This document shows positions 16,143 through 24,127 of a stretch of DNA of 64,000 nt, one piece after another. The notes below the pieces were generated by a model. It was not told where the DNA came from. It made no database searches and worked only from the letters and a program-made list of their open reading frames with translations. This DNA is from Saccharopolyspora_C sp040643635 (lineage in GTDB: Bacteria > Actinomycetota > Actinomycetes > Mycobacteriales > Pseudonocardiaceae): the NCBI RefSeq assembly GCF_040643635.1, contig NZ_JBEYUS010000010.1, positions 67,752 through 131,751 of the forward strand. Direction: 5' to 3'. Every line of letters starts with the position of its first letter. Position 1 is the stretch's first letter. The position numbers and the translations under genes were made by a program.

Positions 16143-17159
16143 TCAGCGGCCGGGGGTGCTCTCCCGGAGCACGACCTCGCCGCGGACCTTGCGGCGGCGC
16201 GGTTTCTCCTGCTCGGTGCCGAGCACCAGGTCCAGCGCCATCCGGCCCATCTCCGCCAGTGGCAGCCGCACCGTGGTCAGCCCGGGCGTGACGTCGCGCA
16301 GCGTGGCGATGTCGTCGAACCCGGCCACCGCCACGTCCTGCGGCACCCGCACCCCGCGCTCCCGGCAGGCGGCCATCGCGCCCAGCGCCATCAGGTCGTT
16401 GATCGCGAAGACGCAGTCGACGTCCGGGTGCTCGTCCAGCAGCCGGTGCATCGCCCGGACACCTCCGTCGCGGCTGAACTCCTCGGCCGCGCACACCGGC
16501 TCGCCGTCCGCGGACTTCCGCCACCCGGCGAGGAACCCGTCCCGCCGGTCCCGGGACACCAGCAGGCGTTCCGGGCCGGTGAGCACCGCGGGCCGCCGGT
16601 AGCCGAGCTCGGCGAGCCGCACCGCCAGGTCCTGGGCGCCGCGCCGGTTGTCCACCACCACGGTGTCCACCGGCAGCCGCGGTTCGCTGATCGCCGCGAC
16701 CCGGCCGCCGGAGGCGGTGAACGGTTCCACGTGCGCCGCGAGTTCCCGCAGGTGCGCCCGATCGTTGATCCTGCTGCCCGCCAGCACGATCGCCCGGCCG
16801 CGCTGGCGGCGCAGCGCGGCCAGCAGCTCCAGCTCCCGTTCGGGCCTGCCGCCGGTGCTGCACAGCATCACCAGCAGCCCGTGCTCCTCGGCGGCGGTGG
16901 CCAGTCCGGCGGCGATGGTGGAGAAGTACGGGTCGGCGATGTCGTTGACCAGCAGCCCCACCAGGTCGGTGGAGCCCTTGGCCATCGACTGGGCCTGCGC
17001 GTTGGGGGTGTAGCCGAGCCGTGCGGCGGCGGCCAGCGTCCGGTCGTGCAGTTCGGCCCGGACGACCCGCTCGCTGCCGTTGAGGGCGCGGGAGGCCGTG
17101 GCGAGGGAGACCCCCGCTTCCTTGGCGACGTCGGTCAAGGTCGCTGCTCGTGCGGCCAC
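16143..17159 (-). CDS. LacI-family repressor of the split dehydrogenase/DUF993 regulon
   Basis: A 338-residue LacI/GalR regulator: N-terminal helix-turn-helix ATLTDVAKEAGVSLATASRALNGSERV (residues 6-32), hinge LGYTPNAQAQSM, then a sugar-binding effector domain with VGLLVNDIADPYFSTI. GTG at 17159 is in frame with the conserved domain; an ATG two bases upstream is out of frame. It is transcribed toward the operon it most likely controls. Operators with the GCGC-centred palindrome occur before that operon and before the genes at 25510 and 25773. The effector is presumably a sugar or cyclitol derivative. Confidence 0.92.
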   Translation of the reverse strand: MAARAATLTDVAKEAGVSLATASRALNGSERVVRAELHDRTLAAAARLGYTPNAQAQSMAKGSTDLVGLLVNDIADPYFSTIAAGLATAAEEHGLLVMLCSTGGRPERELELLAALRRQRGRAIVLAGSRINDRAHLRELAAHVEPFTASGGRVAAISEPRLPVDTVVVDNRRGAQDLAVRLAELGYRRPAVLTGPERLLVSRDRRDGFLAGWRKSADGEPVCAAEEFSRDGGVRAMHRLLDEHPDVDCVFAINDLMALGAMAACRERGVRVPQDVAVAGFDDIATLRDVTPGLTTVRLPLAEMGRMALDLVLGTEQEKPRRRKVRGEVVLRESTPGR

Positions 17160-17287
17160 ATCGCTCCTTCCCGGGAATGCGTATTCCGAGGATAGCGCCC
17201 GGTTCGTCCGGTGGGTGACCGCGCCGCGCGGCGGTCCGAGGTGGACCGCGGCCGGTCGGGCCGGTCGCGCGGAGTAGTTTCGCCGCC

Positions 17288-18385
17288 ATGCCGCTGCCGC
17301 AGGACTACCTCGACCAGTTCACCGAGAGCCCCGGGTACCTGGACTTCGCCCGCTTCGGCCCGCCGTCGCGCGCGGTGCGGGAGGCCGCGGCGCGGCTGCT
17401 GGAACGGGCGGGCACCGCCGATCACTCCACAGTGGACGACCTGATGCGCGCGGACGCCGAGGCGCGGTCCCGGGTGGGCCGGCTGTGCGGGTTCCCCGCC
17501 GACCAGGTGGTGCTGCAGCCGAACACGAGCACCGCGCTGTTCCAGGCGGCGTTCGCCACCGGGGGAGCGGTGCTGGTCTCCGGCGCGGAGTTCCCCGCCA
17601 ACACCTACCCGTGGTCCCGGGCCGCCGAGGCCGGCCGGATCCAGGTGCGGCCGTGGTCCCCGCCGGACGGGCTGGTCACCCCGGAGGCGGTGCGCGCCGG
17701 GCTCGACGACGAGGTCACCGCGGTCGCGGTGAGCGCGGTGGACTTCCGCACCGGTCACCGCGCCGACCTCGCGGGCATCCGCGAGGTGATCGGGGACCGG
17801 CTGCTGGTGGTCGACGCGATCCAGGCGCTCGGCGCCGTCCGGGCGGACTGGGCGGCGGCGGACGTGCTGGTCGCGGGCGGGCAGAAGTGGCTGCGCGCCG
17901 GGTGGGGGACCGGTTTCGCGGTGCTCTCGGCGCGCGCCCTGGACCGGCACCGCCCGCTGCTGTCCGGCTGGACCGGCGCGCGGGACCCGGGCCGCTTCGA
18001 CGGGGAGGTGCGGGAACCGGTGCCGGGCGCCGGGTCCTGGTCGATCACGAACCTCAGCCCGGTGTCGGCGGGGGAGCTGGCCGCCGCGCTCGACCTGGTG
18101 GAACGGGCCGGGATCGCGGAGATCGAGGCCCGCATCGCCGAGCGGGTCGGCGAGCTCGCGGAGGAGCTGCGCTCGGCGGGCGCGCGGATCACCTCGGCAC
18201 CGCCGCCGCGCAGCGGCATCCTCACCTTCGACCTGCCGGGGCACCCGTCCCGCGAGGTCGCCGCCGAGCTGGCCGCCGCCGGCATCGCCGCCACCGGCCG
18301 GGACGAGCACGTCCGGCTCGCCCCGCACGCCTCCACGTCCGCGGACGCGGTGCGGCAGGTCGGGGCGGTGCTGCGCGGGCGCTGA
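17288..18385 (+). CDS. Class V aminotransferase-fold PLP enzyme
   Basis: A 365-residue fold-type I PLP enzyme of the aminotransferase class V / cysteine-desulfurase-like group. The PLP-binding segments are visible: LQPNTSTALFQAAFAT near residue 77, SAVDFRTGHRADL near 155, DAIQALGAVRADW (the PLP-ring Asp and Gln) near 178, and GGQKWLRAGWGTGF with the Schiff-base Lys near 200. No conserved desulfurase cysteine loop is obvious, so a transaminase, lyase or kynureninase-like reaction is as likely as sulfur transfer. It is divergent from the LacI gene and has no obvious operon partner. Confidence 0.85.
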   Translation: MPLPQDYLDQFTESPGYLDFARFGPPSRAVREAAARLLERAGTADHSTVDDLMRADAEARSRVGRLCGFPADQVVLQPNTSTALFQAAFATGGAVLVSGAEFPANTYPWSRAAEAGRIQVRPWSPPDGLVTPEAVRAGLDDEVTAVAVSAVDFRTGHRADLAGIREVIGDRLLVVDAIQALGAVRADWAAADVLVAGGQKWLRAGWGTGFAVLSARALDRHRPLLSGWTGARDPGRFDGEVREPVPGAGSWSITNLSPVSAGELAAALDLVERAGIAEIEARIAERVGELAEELRSAGARITSAPPPRSGILTFDLPGHPSREVAAELAAAGIAATGRDEHVRLAPHASTSADAVRQVGAVLRGR

Positions 18386-18688
18386 GCCAGGGCTCGCCCG
18401 CAAAAGTCAGACGTTTTTCCTCGCGAAGCTCGGCACCGGACGGGGGCTCGTCCGGCGCCGCTTCGGCGTGCCGCGTTTGCGATGGTCGGCCGAGCCCGGT
18501 GGGGCGAACGGCCCGATCCGGTGCGGCGGACGTCGGCATCCGAAAATGTCAGATGTATTGCTTCCGGACTCGGTGAGCCAGCATACTTCTGCCCGGCCGG
18601 ACGTGACGTGGCTCGCACCCCGGCCGCGCGGGCGAGCGGAACCTCCCGCGCAGGACAACGTCGTCCGAGACGAGGAGCAGACCAGGCG
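18386..18688. other. Intergenic region upstream of hyuA
   Basis: A 303-bp gap that probably contains the hyuA promoter. It holds two short related boxes, GTCAGACGT at 18406-18414 and GTCAGATGT at 18548-18556, both preceded by A-tracts. The first is set in an imperfect palindrome (AAAAGTCAGACGTTTT). No gene is visible. Confidence 0.5.
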
Positions 18689-20785
18689 ATGAAACGCATC
18701 GGAGTGGACGTCGGCGGCACCTTCACCGACCTCATGTACTGGGACGAGGACGGCTCGATCGCCGTGCACAAGGTCCCGTCCACACCCCACGACCCCTCGC
18801 TGGCCACCGTGGACGGCGTCCGGCAGCTCGCCGAGCGGACCGGCATCTCCGTGCGCGACCTGGACCAGTTCCTGCACGGCACCACCGTCGCCACCAACAT
18901 CGTGCTGGAGCACGACGGCGCCGACGTCGGGCTCATCACCACCGAGGGCTTCCGCGACGTCCTGCACATCGCGCGCAAGAAGCGGCCGCTGAACTACTCC
19001 TCCTACCAGGACCTGCCCTGGCAGAAGTGGCAGCTGGTGCGCCGCCGCAACCGGCGGGTCGTGCCGGAGCGGATCGACGCCGCCGGTGAGGTGCTGGTGC
19101 CGCTGGACCTCGACGCGGCCCGCGAGCAGGTGCGCGCGCTGCGCGACAGCGGGGTGCAGGCCATCGCCGTGTGCTTCCTGCACGCCTACCGCAACCCCGT
19201 GCACGAGCAGGCCGTCAAGGAGATCGTCGAGCAGGAGTGCCCCGGCGTGTTCGTCTCGCTCTCCAGCGAGGTCGCGCCGCAGTACCGGGAGTACGAGCGG
19301 TTCTCCACCACCGCGCTCAACGCCTTCGTCGGCCCCAAGGTCTCCGGCTACATCGACAACCTCGCCGCGACCACCCGCGACGCCGGGGTGCGCGGCGACA
19401 TCCGGCTGATGACCTCCGCGGGCGGGCTGATCTCCTCGCGCCGCGCCGCGGACAACCCGGTGCTGCTGCTGACCAGCGGCGTGGTCGCGGGCCTGCTCGG
19501 CGGCTGCGCGATCGGCGCGGCCTCCGGGTACCCGAGCGTGATCACCCTCGACGTGGGCGGCACCTCCGCGGACATCGGGGTGGCTCCGGACGGGGCGCTG
19601 CGGATGAAGCACCTGCTGGACACCCGCATCGGCGACTACCACGCGATGGTGCCGATGGCGGAGGTCGACACCATCGGCGCCGGGGGCGGCTCGATCGCGT
19701 TCGTCGACGCGGGCGGCATGTTCCGCGTCGGCCCGCGCAGCGCCGGGGCCACGCCCGGCCCGGCCTGCTACGCGCGCGGCGGCACCGAACCGACCAGCAC
19801 CGATGCGATGGTCGCGATGGGCTGGCTGCGCGCCGACAGCTTCCTGTCCGGCTCGATGCACGTCGAACCGGCGCTGGCCACCAGGGCGATCGAGGAGCAC
19901 GTCGCCACCCGGCTGGACACCTCGGTGGAGCAGGCCGCGATCGGCATCGTGCAGATCCTCGCGCACGCCATGACCGAGGCGATCAGCCTGCACTCGGTCC
20001 GCAAGGGTTACGACCCGCGGGACTTCTCCCTGGTCGCCGAAGGAGGCGCCGGACCGCTCTACGCCTGGCACATCGCCGAGCAGCTGCGGGTGCCGCGGGT
20101 GATCGTGCCGCACCACCCGGGCATCGCCTCCGCGATGGGCCTGCTCAGCACCGACATCCGGGTCGAGACGCCCGCGACGGTGTGGACGTCCTCGGCGGAC
20201 CCGGACCTGCCGCGGATCGCCGCCGAGTTCGACCGGCTCGGCGCCCAAGCCGTCGAGCAGCTCGCCGCGGACGGCCTCGACCCCGCCGAGATCGTGCTGG
20301 AGCGCAGCCTCGACTGCCGCTACCTCGGACAGGGCTACGAGCTGCGGGTGCCCGCCCCGCCCGGTGACATCGACGAAGCGTGGATGGCCGCAGCCGCCGA
20401 CGCGTTCCACGAGGTGCACGAGCGCACCTACTCGCAGCGCTTCGACGACAAACCGGTGCACCTGGTCAACGTGCGCGTCGCCGCGGTCGGCCGCGTCGGG
20501 CACGTGCCGCTCGCCGAGGTCGAAGCGGGCGGTCCGGACGCCTCCGCGGCGATCAAGACCACCACCGACGCGCTGTTCTGGACCCCCGACAACCAGCCGA
20601 AGACGTTCGCCACCCCCGTCTACGACCGGGCGCTGCTGCGCGCGGGCCACGAGCTGACCGGCCCGGCGATCATCGAGCAGTTCGACTCCACCACCGTCGT
20701 CGGCCCGCAGCAGACCGCCACCATCGACCGGGTCGGCCACATCATCATCGACACCGCCGCCGGACGCGAAGGAGACCAGCGATGA
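18689..20785 (+). CDS. hyuA: Hydantoinase/oxoprolinase family subunit A
   Basis: A 698-residue ATP-dependent amide hydrolase subunit. The N-terminal actin-like ATPase begins GVDVGGTFTDLMYW (residues 5-18), HGTTVATNIVLEH near 66 is the hydantoinase_A N motif, and ITLDVGGTSADIGV near 288 plus VDTIGAGGGSIAFVDAGG near 327 are the second phosphate-binding motifs. The family opens cyclic amides such as hydantoins, 5-oxoproline or caprolactam using ATP, or carboxylates ketones. ATG at 18689 follows GAGGAGCAG. Its stop overlaps the hyuB start by 4 bp. Together with the amidase downstream it forms a cyclic-amide or amide degradation operon. The exact substrate is not determined. Confidence 0.93.
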   Translation: MKRIGVDVGGTFTDLMYWDEDGSIAVHKVPSTPHDPSLATVDGVRQLAERTGISVRDLDQFLHGTTVATNIVLEHDGADVGLITTEGFRDVLHIARKKRPLNYSSYQDLPWQKWQLVRRRNRRVVPERIDAAGEVLVPLDLDAAREQVRALRDSGVQAIAVCFLHAYRNPVHEQAVKEIVEQECPGVFVSLSSEVAPQYREYERFSTTALNAFVGPKVSGYIDNLAATTRDAGVRGDIRLMTSAGGLISSRRAADNPVLLLTSGVVAGLLGGCAIGAASGYPSVITLDVGGTSADIGVAPDGALRMKHLLDTRIGDYHAMVPMAEVDTIGAGGGSIAFVDAGGMFRVGPRSAGATPGPACYARGGTEPTSTDAMVAMGWLRADSFLSGSMHVEPALATRAIEEHVATRLDTSVEQAAIGIVQILAHAMTEAISLHSVRKGYDPRDFSLVAEGGAGPLYAWHIAEQLRVPRVIVPHHPGIASAMGLLSTDIRVETPATVWTSSADPDLPRIAAEFDRLGAQAVEQLAADGLDPAEIVLERSLDCRYLGQGYELRVPAPPGDIDEAWMAAAADAFHEVHERTYSQRFDDKPVHLVNVRVAAVGRVGHVPLAEVEAGGPDASAAIKTTTDALFWTPDNQPKTFATPVYDRALLRAGHELTGPAIIEQFDSTTVVGPQQTATIDRVGHIIIDTAAGREGDQR

Positions 20786-22584
20786 CCGCCCTCGACCCGG
20801 CAGGCGTGTCCCTGGCCGGAACCGCACCCGGCAACTTCACCACCGTCGAGGTCGACCCGATCACGCTGCGGGTCATCGGCGGCGCGCTCAACAGCATCGC
20901 CAAGGAGATGGCGCAGATCCTCTACCGGATGGCGTACTCCAGCCTCATCCGCGAGTCCGAGGACCTCGGCGCGGGCATCTTCGACGCGCACGGCCGGGAG
21001 CTGTGCGAATCGGACTCCACGCCGATGCACTGCGGTTCCATCCCCGCCTACATCCGCGGCATCGACCGCAAGCTCGCCGGGACCTACCGGCCGGGGGACG
21101 TGGTGCTGCACAACCACCCGTACCACGGGGCCGCGCACTCGCCGGACTACGGGATCATGATCCCGATCTTCTTCGGCGGCGTGCACATCGGCTTCGCCGG
21201 CTGCACCGGGCACGTGTCCGACATCGGCGGGAACTTCCCCGGGCTGTGCATGGACGTCGTGGACGTGTGGGCCGAGGGCAAGCTGATGGACGCGGTGAAG
21301 ATCTACGACGCCGGGGTCCGCAACGAGGCGCTCATCCAGCACATCCTGGACAACGTCCGCACCCCCGAGCAGAACGCGGGCGACCTCGAAGCCCTGATCG
21401 CCTGCGCGCGGCTCGGCGAGCGGCGGTTCCTGGAACTGCTGGAGCGCTACGGGCTGGACGTGGTGATGTCCGCCGCCGAGAAGTGGATGGACTACTCGGA
21501 GGACATGCTGCGCCGCAAGATCCGCGAGCTCCCCGACGGCGAGTACACCGCCCCCGCGTCCTACCTGGACGACGACGGCAAGAACCGGGACGTGCCGCTC
21601 AAGGTCGCCGTCACCGTCAAGGTGCAGGACGACGAGGTGGTCGTGGACCTCACCGGCTCGCACGACCAGGTGCCCACCGCGTTCAACGTGCCCTTCGAGG
21701 GTTCGGTGCTGCCGACGGTGGCCTCCGCGGTCCGCACCCTGCTGCTGGACGAGGCGCTGACCGAGGAGTTCGTGCCGCAGAACGACGGCTGCTTCCGCCC
21801 CGCGAAGGCCTACGCGCCGGAGGGCACCCTGTTCAACCCGGACTTCCCGGCGTCCTGCTTCGCGCGGTTCTCCCAGATCAACCGGATCTTCGACTCGATC
21901 AACCTGGCGCTGGCCGACGTGCTGCCGGACCGGGCGGTCGCCGGCTCCTCCGCCGCGCTGTGCGCGATCGCCTACTCCGGGATCGCCGCGGACGGGAAGT
22001 CGTACTGGGTGTACATCGAGATCAACGAGGGCTCCTACGGCGGGCGCAACGGCAAGGACGGGCTGGACTGCGTCGACTCGCTGATGGCCAACACCCGGAA
22101 CAACCCCATCGAGGAGCTGGAGCTCAACCACGCGATGCTCGCCGAGCGCTACGAGCTGCGCGACGAACCCCCGGCGCCCGGGCGGTACCGGGGCGGCATC
22201 GGCAGCGTGCGCAAGTGGCGGATGCTCACCGACACCTTCATCGGCTCCGAGGCCGACAACCGCACCGACCCGCCGAAGGGCCTGGAAGGCGGGCACGACG
22301 GGCGCGCCGGATCGTTCACCCGCAACGCGGGGACCTCGGCCGAGGAACCGATGTACTCCAAGGTGACGCAGGAGAAGTGCGCGGCGGGCGACACGCTGGA
22401 GATCAAGCTGCCCTCCGGCGGCGGTTACGGCGACCCGTTCCGGCGCGACCCGGCGGCGGTGCTGGAGGACGTCCTCGACGACTTCGTCTCCGCCGAGGAC
22501 GCGCGCGAGCACTATGGCGTCGTCGTCGACCTCGCCGCGGGCACCGTCGACCGGGCGGCGACGGAACGGCTGCGGGCGGGCTGA
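20782..22584 (+). CDS. hyuB: Hydantoinase/oxoprolinase family subunit B
   Basis: A 600-residue partner of HyuA. Family segments include ITLRVIGGALNSIAKEMAQILYRMAYSSLIRESEDLGAGIFD near residue 30, FGGVHIGFAGCTGHVSDIGG near 131 with the conserved His-Asp cluster, LTGSHDQVPTAFNVPFEGS near 290 and KLPSGGGYGDPFRRDP near 543. HyuB contributes the metal-dependent part of the amidohydrolase or carboxylase complex in the cytosol. It starts at the ATGA overlap with hyuA and ends before a large hairpin that separates it from the amidase. Confidence 0.93.
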   Translation: MTALDPAGVSLAGTAPGNFTTVEVDPITLRVIGGALNSIAKEMAQILYRMAYSSLIRESEDLGAGIFDAHGRELCESDSTPMHCGSIPAYIRGIDRKLAGTYRPGDVVLHNHPYHGAAHSPDYGIMIPIFFGGVHIGFAGCTGHVSDIGGNFPGLCMDVVDVWAEGKLMDAVKIYDAGVRNEALIQHILDNVRTPEQNAGDLEALIACARLGERRFLELLERYGLDVVMSAAEKWMDYSEDMLRRKIRELPDGEYTAPASYLDDDGKNRDVPLKVAVTVKVQDDEVVVDLTGSHDQVPTAFNVPFEGSVLPTVASAVRTLLLDEALTEEFVPQNDGCFRPAKAYAPEGTLFNPDFPASCFARFSQINRIFDSINLALADVLPDRAVAGSSAALCAIAYSGIAADGKSYWVYIEINEGSYGGRNGKDGLDCVDSLMANTRNNPIEELELNHAMLAERYELRDEPPAPGRYRGGIGSVRKWRMLTDTFIGSEADNRTDPPKGLEGGHDGRAGSFTRNAGTSAEEPMYSKVTQEKCAAGDTLEIKLPSGGGYGDPFRRDPAAVLEDVLDDFVSAEDAREHYGVVVDLAAGTVDRAATERLRAG

Positions 22585-22592
22585 GCTCCGCC

Positions 22593-22647
22593 CCGGGTGA
22601 ACGGCCCGCTCGTCCGGGCTCAGCGGTCGGACGGGCCGTTCACCCGG
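22593..22647 (+). terminator. Hairpin terminator/attenuator after hyuB
   Basis: Two 16-nt arms (CCGGGTGAACGGCCCG and its complement) close a stem, with a shorter inner TCCG/CGGA stem. It follows the hyuB stop by 8 bp. The GTGAACGGCCC arm belongs to the same loose sequence family as the hairpins at 16033 and 24071. Confidence 0.75.
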
Positions 22648-22693
22648 CGGGTTCCGCCGTCGCGCGGCGCCTGGCCGTGGGAACGCGGAGCAG

Positions 22694-22750
22694 GCCGGTG
22701 GGAACGAGGAGGGCCGGTGGGAACGAGGAGGGCCGGTGGGAACGAGGAGG
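22694..22750 (+). repeat. Three perfect 19-bp tandem repeats carrying Shine-Dalgarno sites
   Basis: The unit GCCGGTGGGAACGAGGAGG is repeated three times without a mismatch, preceded by a degenerate copy (GGCCGTGGGAACGCGGAGC) at about 22673. Each unit ends in GAGGAGG, a strong ribosome-binding site. The last one sits directly before the amidase start at 22760. Copy number could change by slippage and alter amidase translation. Confidence 0.85.
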
Positions 22751-22759
22751 AGCGCTGCC

Positions 22760-24076
22760 GTGGGAGCGGTTCGAGATCGGGTGCGGGCGGGACTGGACCG
22801 GGCGGCGGCGGAGAACCCGCGGCTGCGCGCGCTGATCAGCACCAGGGACGAGGCGGCGCTGCGCGAAGCCGACGAGCTGGACGCCGCCACCGGTGAACCC
22901 GGCCTGCTGCACGGGCTCACCACCACGATCAAGGACAACATCGACGTCGCGGGCGTGCCCACCACCGCGGGCACCCGCCACCACGCCACCGGTCCGGCCG
23001 CGGCCGACGCGACGGTGAGCCGGTTGCTGCGCGAGGCGGGCGCGGTGGTGCTCGGCAAGGCCAACCTCGCCGAGTTCGCGATGGGCGTGGTCGGGCGCAA
23101 CGCGACCTTCGGCGACTGCCGCAACGCGGTCGACGAGGCGCGGATCTCCGGCGGCTCCAGCAGCGGTTCCGCGGTGTCGGTGGCGGCCGGGATGTGCGCG
23201 GCCTCGCTGGGCACCGACACCGGTGGCTCCGGCCGGGTTCCGGCCGCCGTCAACGGGATCGTCGGGGTGCGCCCCACCCTCGGGCGGGTATCCGGTGCGG
23301 GCGTGTTCCCGGTGAGCACCTCCTTCGACACCGTCACCCCGATCGCCCGCGACGTGCGCACCGCCGCGGAGGTGCTCGCCGTCCTCGACGCCTGGGACCC
23401 CGCCGACCCGCACTCGGTGCGCGCCGAGCGGGTCCCGGTGCTCTCCGCGCTGGCCGACGGCGCGGCCGGATTGCGGGTGGGGGTACCGGTGAACTTCTTC
23501 TTCGACGACGTGGACCCCGGGGTCGACGCGGTGGTCCGGGCCGCGATCGACGCGCTCGGCCGCGCCTGCGGGCCGGTGCGCGAGGTGCGGGTGCCCGGCG
23601 CCGAACTCGCCCAGCCGCGGATGCTCGACGTGATGTACCCGGAGGCCGCCGCCGTGCACGCGGACCGGGTCCGGGACCGGCCGGAGACGCTCGACCCGGA
23701 CGTGCTGCGCCGCATCCGACTCGGCCACGACGTGCCGCCGGAGCGCCGCGAACGCGGCCGGGAGTGGCGCCGCGAGTTCCAGCGCGGGGTGCACGCCCTG
23801 TTCGCGGAGGTCGACGTGCTGGTGACGCCGACGATCCCGGTGGACGTGCCGCGGCGGGACGCCGTGGACCTGGCCGACTCCACCCGGTCCATCGCCCGGT
23901 TCACCTACGCGTGGTCGATGTACGGCGGGCCCGCGGTGAGCGTGCCGTGCGGCGTGCACCCGGCTTCGGGCCTGCCGGTCGGGCTCCAGTTGACCGCGGC
24001 GCCCTGGTGCGACCACCTCGCGCTGCGCGCCGCCCAGGTCGTCGAGGAGCTCCGCGCGCCCGGACCGCGCAGGTGA
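22760..24076 (+). CDS. Amidase (amidase signature family)
   Basis: A 438-residue Ser-cisSer-Lys amidase. The catalytic lysine lies in TTTIKDNIDVAGVP near residue 55, the signature RISGGSSSGSAVSVAAGMCAASLGTDTGGSGRVPA near 131-165 provides the cis-Ser and nucleophilic Ser, and a typical PCGVHPASGLPVGLQL block is near the C-terminus. It hydrolyses a linear amide to acid and ammonia. GTG at 22760 is chosen because GAGGAGGAG stands seven bases upstream; GTG at 22736 lies within the repeat. Position after hyuAB suggests it finishes breakdown of a ring-opened amide or carbamoyl compound. A hairpin separates it from hyuB. Confidence 0.93.
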   Translation: MGAVRDRVRAGLDRAAAENPRLRALISTRDEAALREADELDAATGEPGLLHGLTTTIKDNIDVAGVPTTAGTRHHATGPAAADATVSRLLREAGAVVLGKANLAEFAMGVVGRNATFGDCRNAVDEARISGGSSSGSAVSVAAGMCAASLGTDTGGSGRVPAAVNGIVGVRPTLGRVSGAGVFPVSTSFDTVTPIARDVRTAAEVLAVLDAWDPADPHSVRAERVPVLSALADGAAGLRVGVPVNFFFDDVDPGVDAVVRAAIDALGRACGPVREVRVPGAELAQPRMLDVMYPEAAAVHADRVRDRPETLDPDVLRRIRLGHDVPPERRERGREWRREFQRGVHALFAEVDVLVTPTIPVDVPRRDAVDLADSTRSIARFTYAWSMYGGPAVSVPCGVHPASGLPVGLQLTAAPWCDHLALRAAQVVEELRAPGPRR

Positions 24077-24121
24077 ATGGCCCACCGGACCGTCGTGGTG
24101 GGTCCGATGGGCCATTCACCT
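24071..24121. terminator. Bidirectional hairpin terminator, recurrent family
   Basis: A perfect 14-bp outer stem (AGGTGAATGGCCCA and its complement) and a 6-bp inner stem (CGGACC/GGTCCG) lie between the convergent amidase and MHS transporter genes. The outer arm starts inside the last codons of the amidase gene. It shares its arm sequence with the hairpin at 16033-16083. Confidence 0.8.
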
Positions 24122-24127
24122 GAGGTG

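Noticed and set aside
14346..17195. A 949-residue open frame on the plus strand over the DUF993, Gfo/Idh and LacI genes
   Set aside because: Antisense shadow of three recognised genes. It contains no recognisable domain and crosses the operators and the hairpin.
18407..20827. An 806-residue open frame opposite hyuA
   Set aside because: Antisense artefact rich in Arg, Gly and Val; hyuA carries clear ATPase motifs in the other strand.
22673..22750. Tandem repeats considered as a CRISPR array
   Set aside because: The 19-bp units are directly adjacent with no spacers, and there are no cas genes.
20620..23904. A 1094-residue open frame on the minus strand across hyuB and the amidase
   Set aside because: It is antisense to two well-supported genes, has Arg/Ser/Ala-rich low-complexity content and no family motif. 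High GC at third positions keeps the antisense frame free of stops.
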